In this document: piece by piece, positions 6,017 to 7,206 of the stretch
Position numbering within the stretch: position 1 is the first letter of the stretch
How the letters are laid out: each line of letters begins with the position of its first letter
Origin: Thiotrichaceae bacterium
GTDB taxonomy: Bacteria > Pseudomonadota > Gammaproteobacteria > Thiotrichales > Thiotrichaceae
Length of the DNA: 7,206 nt
Reading direction: 5' to 3'
Assembly: GCA_027008885.1 (NCBI GenBank)
Contig: JALVDQ010000436.1
Coordinates: 1 to 7,206 of the forward strand
Notes under the pieces: model-generated
The model's database searches: none
What the model was told of the DNA's origin: nothing
The model's input: only the letters and a program-made list of their open reading frames with translations
Program-made: the position numbers and the translations under genes

Positions 6017-6042
6017 AGGAATAAATTTAGGCAGTTAAGCCA

Positions 6043-7164
6043 ATGAGGGATAAATACACCAAACAAGCCAAACGCTGGATTATCAAAATCGGCAGTGCGC
6101 TACTCACCAAAGACGGCAGGGGGCTTGACTATGCCGCAATAGAAGACTGGGCTCGGCAAATAGCGCAGCTTCGCCAGCAAGGGATTGAAGTCATTCTGGT
6201 TTCCTCGGGCTCTGTTGCCGAAGGTATGAGTCGCATGGGCTGGAAACGTCGCCCGACCAATCTTGCAGAATTACAGGCAGCAGCAGCAATTGGACAGACT
6301 GGTTTAATTGAAGCCTATGAAGCCCAGTTTAAAAAGCATCAGATTCAGGCAGCGCAAATACTCCTGACCCATGACGATGTCAGCAATCGCAAGCGCTACC
6401 TGAATGCGCGCAATACCCTGCGCGCCCTGTTAAAACTCCGGGCATTACCCATTATCAATGAAAATGACACGGTGGCGCTGGAAGAGATGCGCCTCGGTGA
6501 TAACGATACCCTGGCTGCTTTGGTCGCCAATCTGGTTGAAGCGAATCTGCTGGTGATTCTGACCGATCAGGAGGGTCTGTTTGACAAAGACCCGCGACAT
6601 CATAAAGATGCCATTTTGATCAGCGAGGAATCCGCCGCAAATACCGAGTTACTGAAGTATGTAGGAGATATTGCAACCACGCTTGGAAGTGGTGGCATGG
6701 CAACCAAGCTGACTGCGGCTCAGCGGGCAGCGCGTTCCGGTTGTGCGACTGTGATTGCCTCGGGTCGCGAAGATGGCATTCTGCAAAGACTTTCACAGGG
6801 GGAAGAAATTGGCACCTTGCTGATACCGGACAGCTCCCAGATTGCGGCACGCAAACAGTGGATTATCGGTCAGGTGCAAGCGAGTGGCTCGCTCCATCTG
6901 GATCACGGTGCCAGTGAGGCTATCCTTACCAAAGGAACCAGCCTGTTGCCAGTGGGTGTTGTTGGTGCAGAGGGTCAGTTTAACCGTGGTGACGTGGTTG
7001 ATTGCAAAAATCCTGAGGGTGTTTTGATTGCGCGCGGACTGGTAAATTATTCAGATGCCGAAGTGTCCAAAATTTATAAAACACCAAGTTCCCAAATTGC
7101 TGGTATATTAGGTTATACAGGTGAGGTAGAGCTTATTCACAGGGATAATCTGGTTATTGTGTGA
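6043..7164 (+). CDS. proB: Glutamate 5-kinase
   Basis: A 373-residue enzyme, full length, that phosphorylates L-glutamate with ATP in the first step of proline synthesis in the cytoplasm. The amino-acid kinase domain (about 10-260) carries KIGSALL (15-21), SSGSV (54-58), NENDTV (139-144), GDNDTLAA (152-159), LTDQEGLF (173-180) and GSGGMATK (215-222), covering substrate and ATP binding. A C-terminal PUA domain (about 274-365) follows, as in E. coli ProB. E. coli ProB is feedback inhibited by proline; residues of this site are not judged here. The ATG is supported by the family N-terminus MRDK...RWIIKIGS; the ribosome binding site (TTAGG, 11 bases upstream) is weak. It lies downstream of obg, the normal order. 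A weak promoter candidate, TTGTTA (5952-5957) with TACATA (5975-5980), lies in the gap. Confidence 0.97.
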   Translation: MRDKYTKQAKRWIIKIGSALLTKDGRGLDYAAIEDWARQIAQLRQQGIEVILVSSGSVAEGMSRMGWKRRPTNLAELQAAAAIGQTGLIEAYEAQFKKHQIQAAQILLTHDDVSNRKRYLNARNTLRALLKLRALPIINENDTVALEEMRLGDNDTLAALVANLVEANLLVILTDQEGLFDKDPRHHKDAILISEESAANTELLKYVGDIATTLGSGGMATKLTAAQRAARSGCATVIASGREDGILQRLSQGEEIGTLLIPDSSQIAARKQWIIGQVQASGSLHLDHGASEAILTKGTSLLPVGVVGAEGQFNRGDVVDCKNPEGVLIARGLVNYSDAEVSKIYKTPSSQIAGILGYTGEVELIHRDNLVIV

Positions 7165-7179
7165 TTCTGCCTTGCAGAA
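7165..7179 (+). other. Small hairpin directly after proB
   Basis: TTCTGC (7165-7170) and GCAGAA (7174-7179) pair perfectly around a 3-base loop, immediately after the TGA stop. No T-run follows before the window ends, so it is not a standard rho-independent terminator. It might stabilise the 3' end of the message or be chance. Confidence 0.35.
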
Positions 7180-7206
7180 ATGATTCAAGTTAAAACACTC
7201 GTAATC

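Overview
The window looks like chromosomal DNA of a gammaproteobacterium. The main evidence is the divergent block ispB (minus strand) against rpmA-obg-proB (plus strand), an arrangement typical of that class, together with the close match of IspB, ObgE and L27 to their enterobacterial counterparts. A betaproteobacterium is possible but less likely. The genus cannot be read from this sequence. Only proteins with house-keeping roles and one toxin-antitoxin pair are recognisable. No cas gene is visible.

Layout. Positions 1-593 hold an AT-rich leader and a CRISPR array with 7 repeats and 6 spacers, most likely transcribed on the plus strand. Positions 594-941 contain no gene and are a mosaic of repeat fragments and inverted repeats. 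Positions 942-1473 hold a minus-strand ParD/ParE toxin-antitoxin pair with a perfect palindromic operator upstream. Positions 1524-2187 are another gene-free, AT-rich stretch with repeat fragments. Positions 2188-2733 encode an exported 3D-domain protein, which converges on a small membrane-anchored acidic protein (2840-3175, minus). A terminator lies inside the 3' coding end of the latter.

Positions 3279-4259 (minus) encode IspB, which makes the polyprenyl tail of ubiquinone. It faces rpmA (ribosomal protein L27), obg (ribosome-assembly GTPase) and proB (glutamate 5-kinase, first step of proline synthesis). Good sigma70-type promoters can be seen for both directions, with a perfect inverted repeat between them. 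A strong rho-independent terminator separates rpmA from obg.

Points that stand out: (1) rplU (L21), which normally sits directly before rpmA, is absent although a strong promoter and leader remain. (2) A dispersed repeat of about 31-33 bp, with core ACAGGGGG(G)ATGGGTA, occurs three times: next to the CRISPR array, upstream of the 3D-domain gene, and in the obg-proB gap in opposite orientation. (3) The CRISPR array ends in a repeat that has lost its last three bases where it meets the repeat mosaic. I did not find convincing evidence of a wholly new system. The dispersed repeat and the missing rplU are the best leads.
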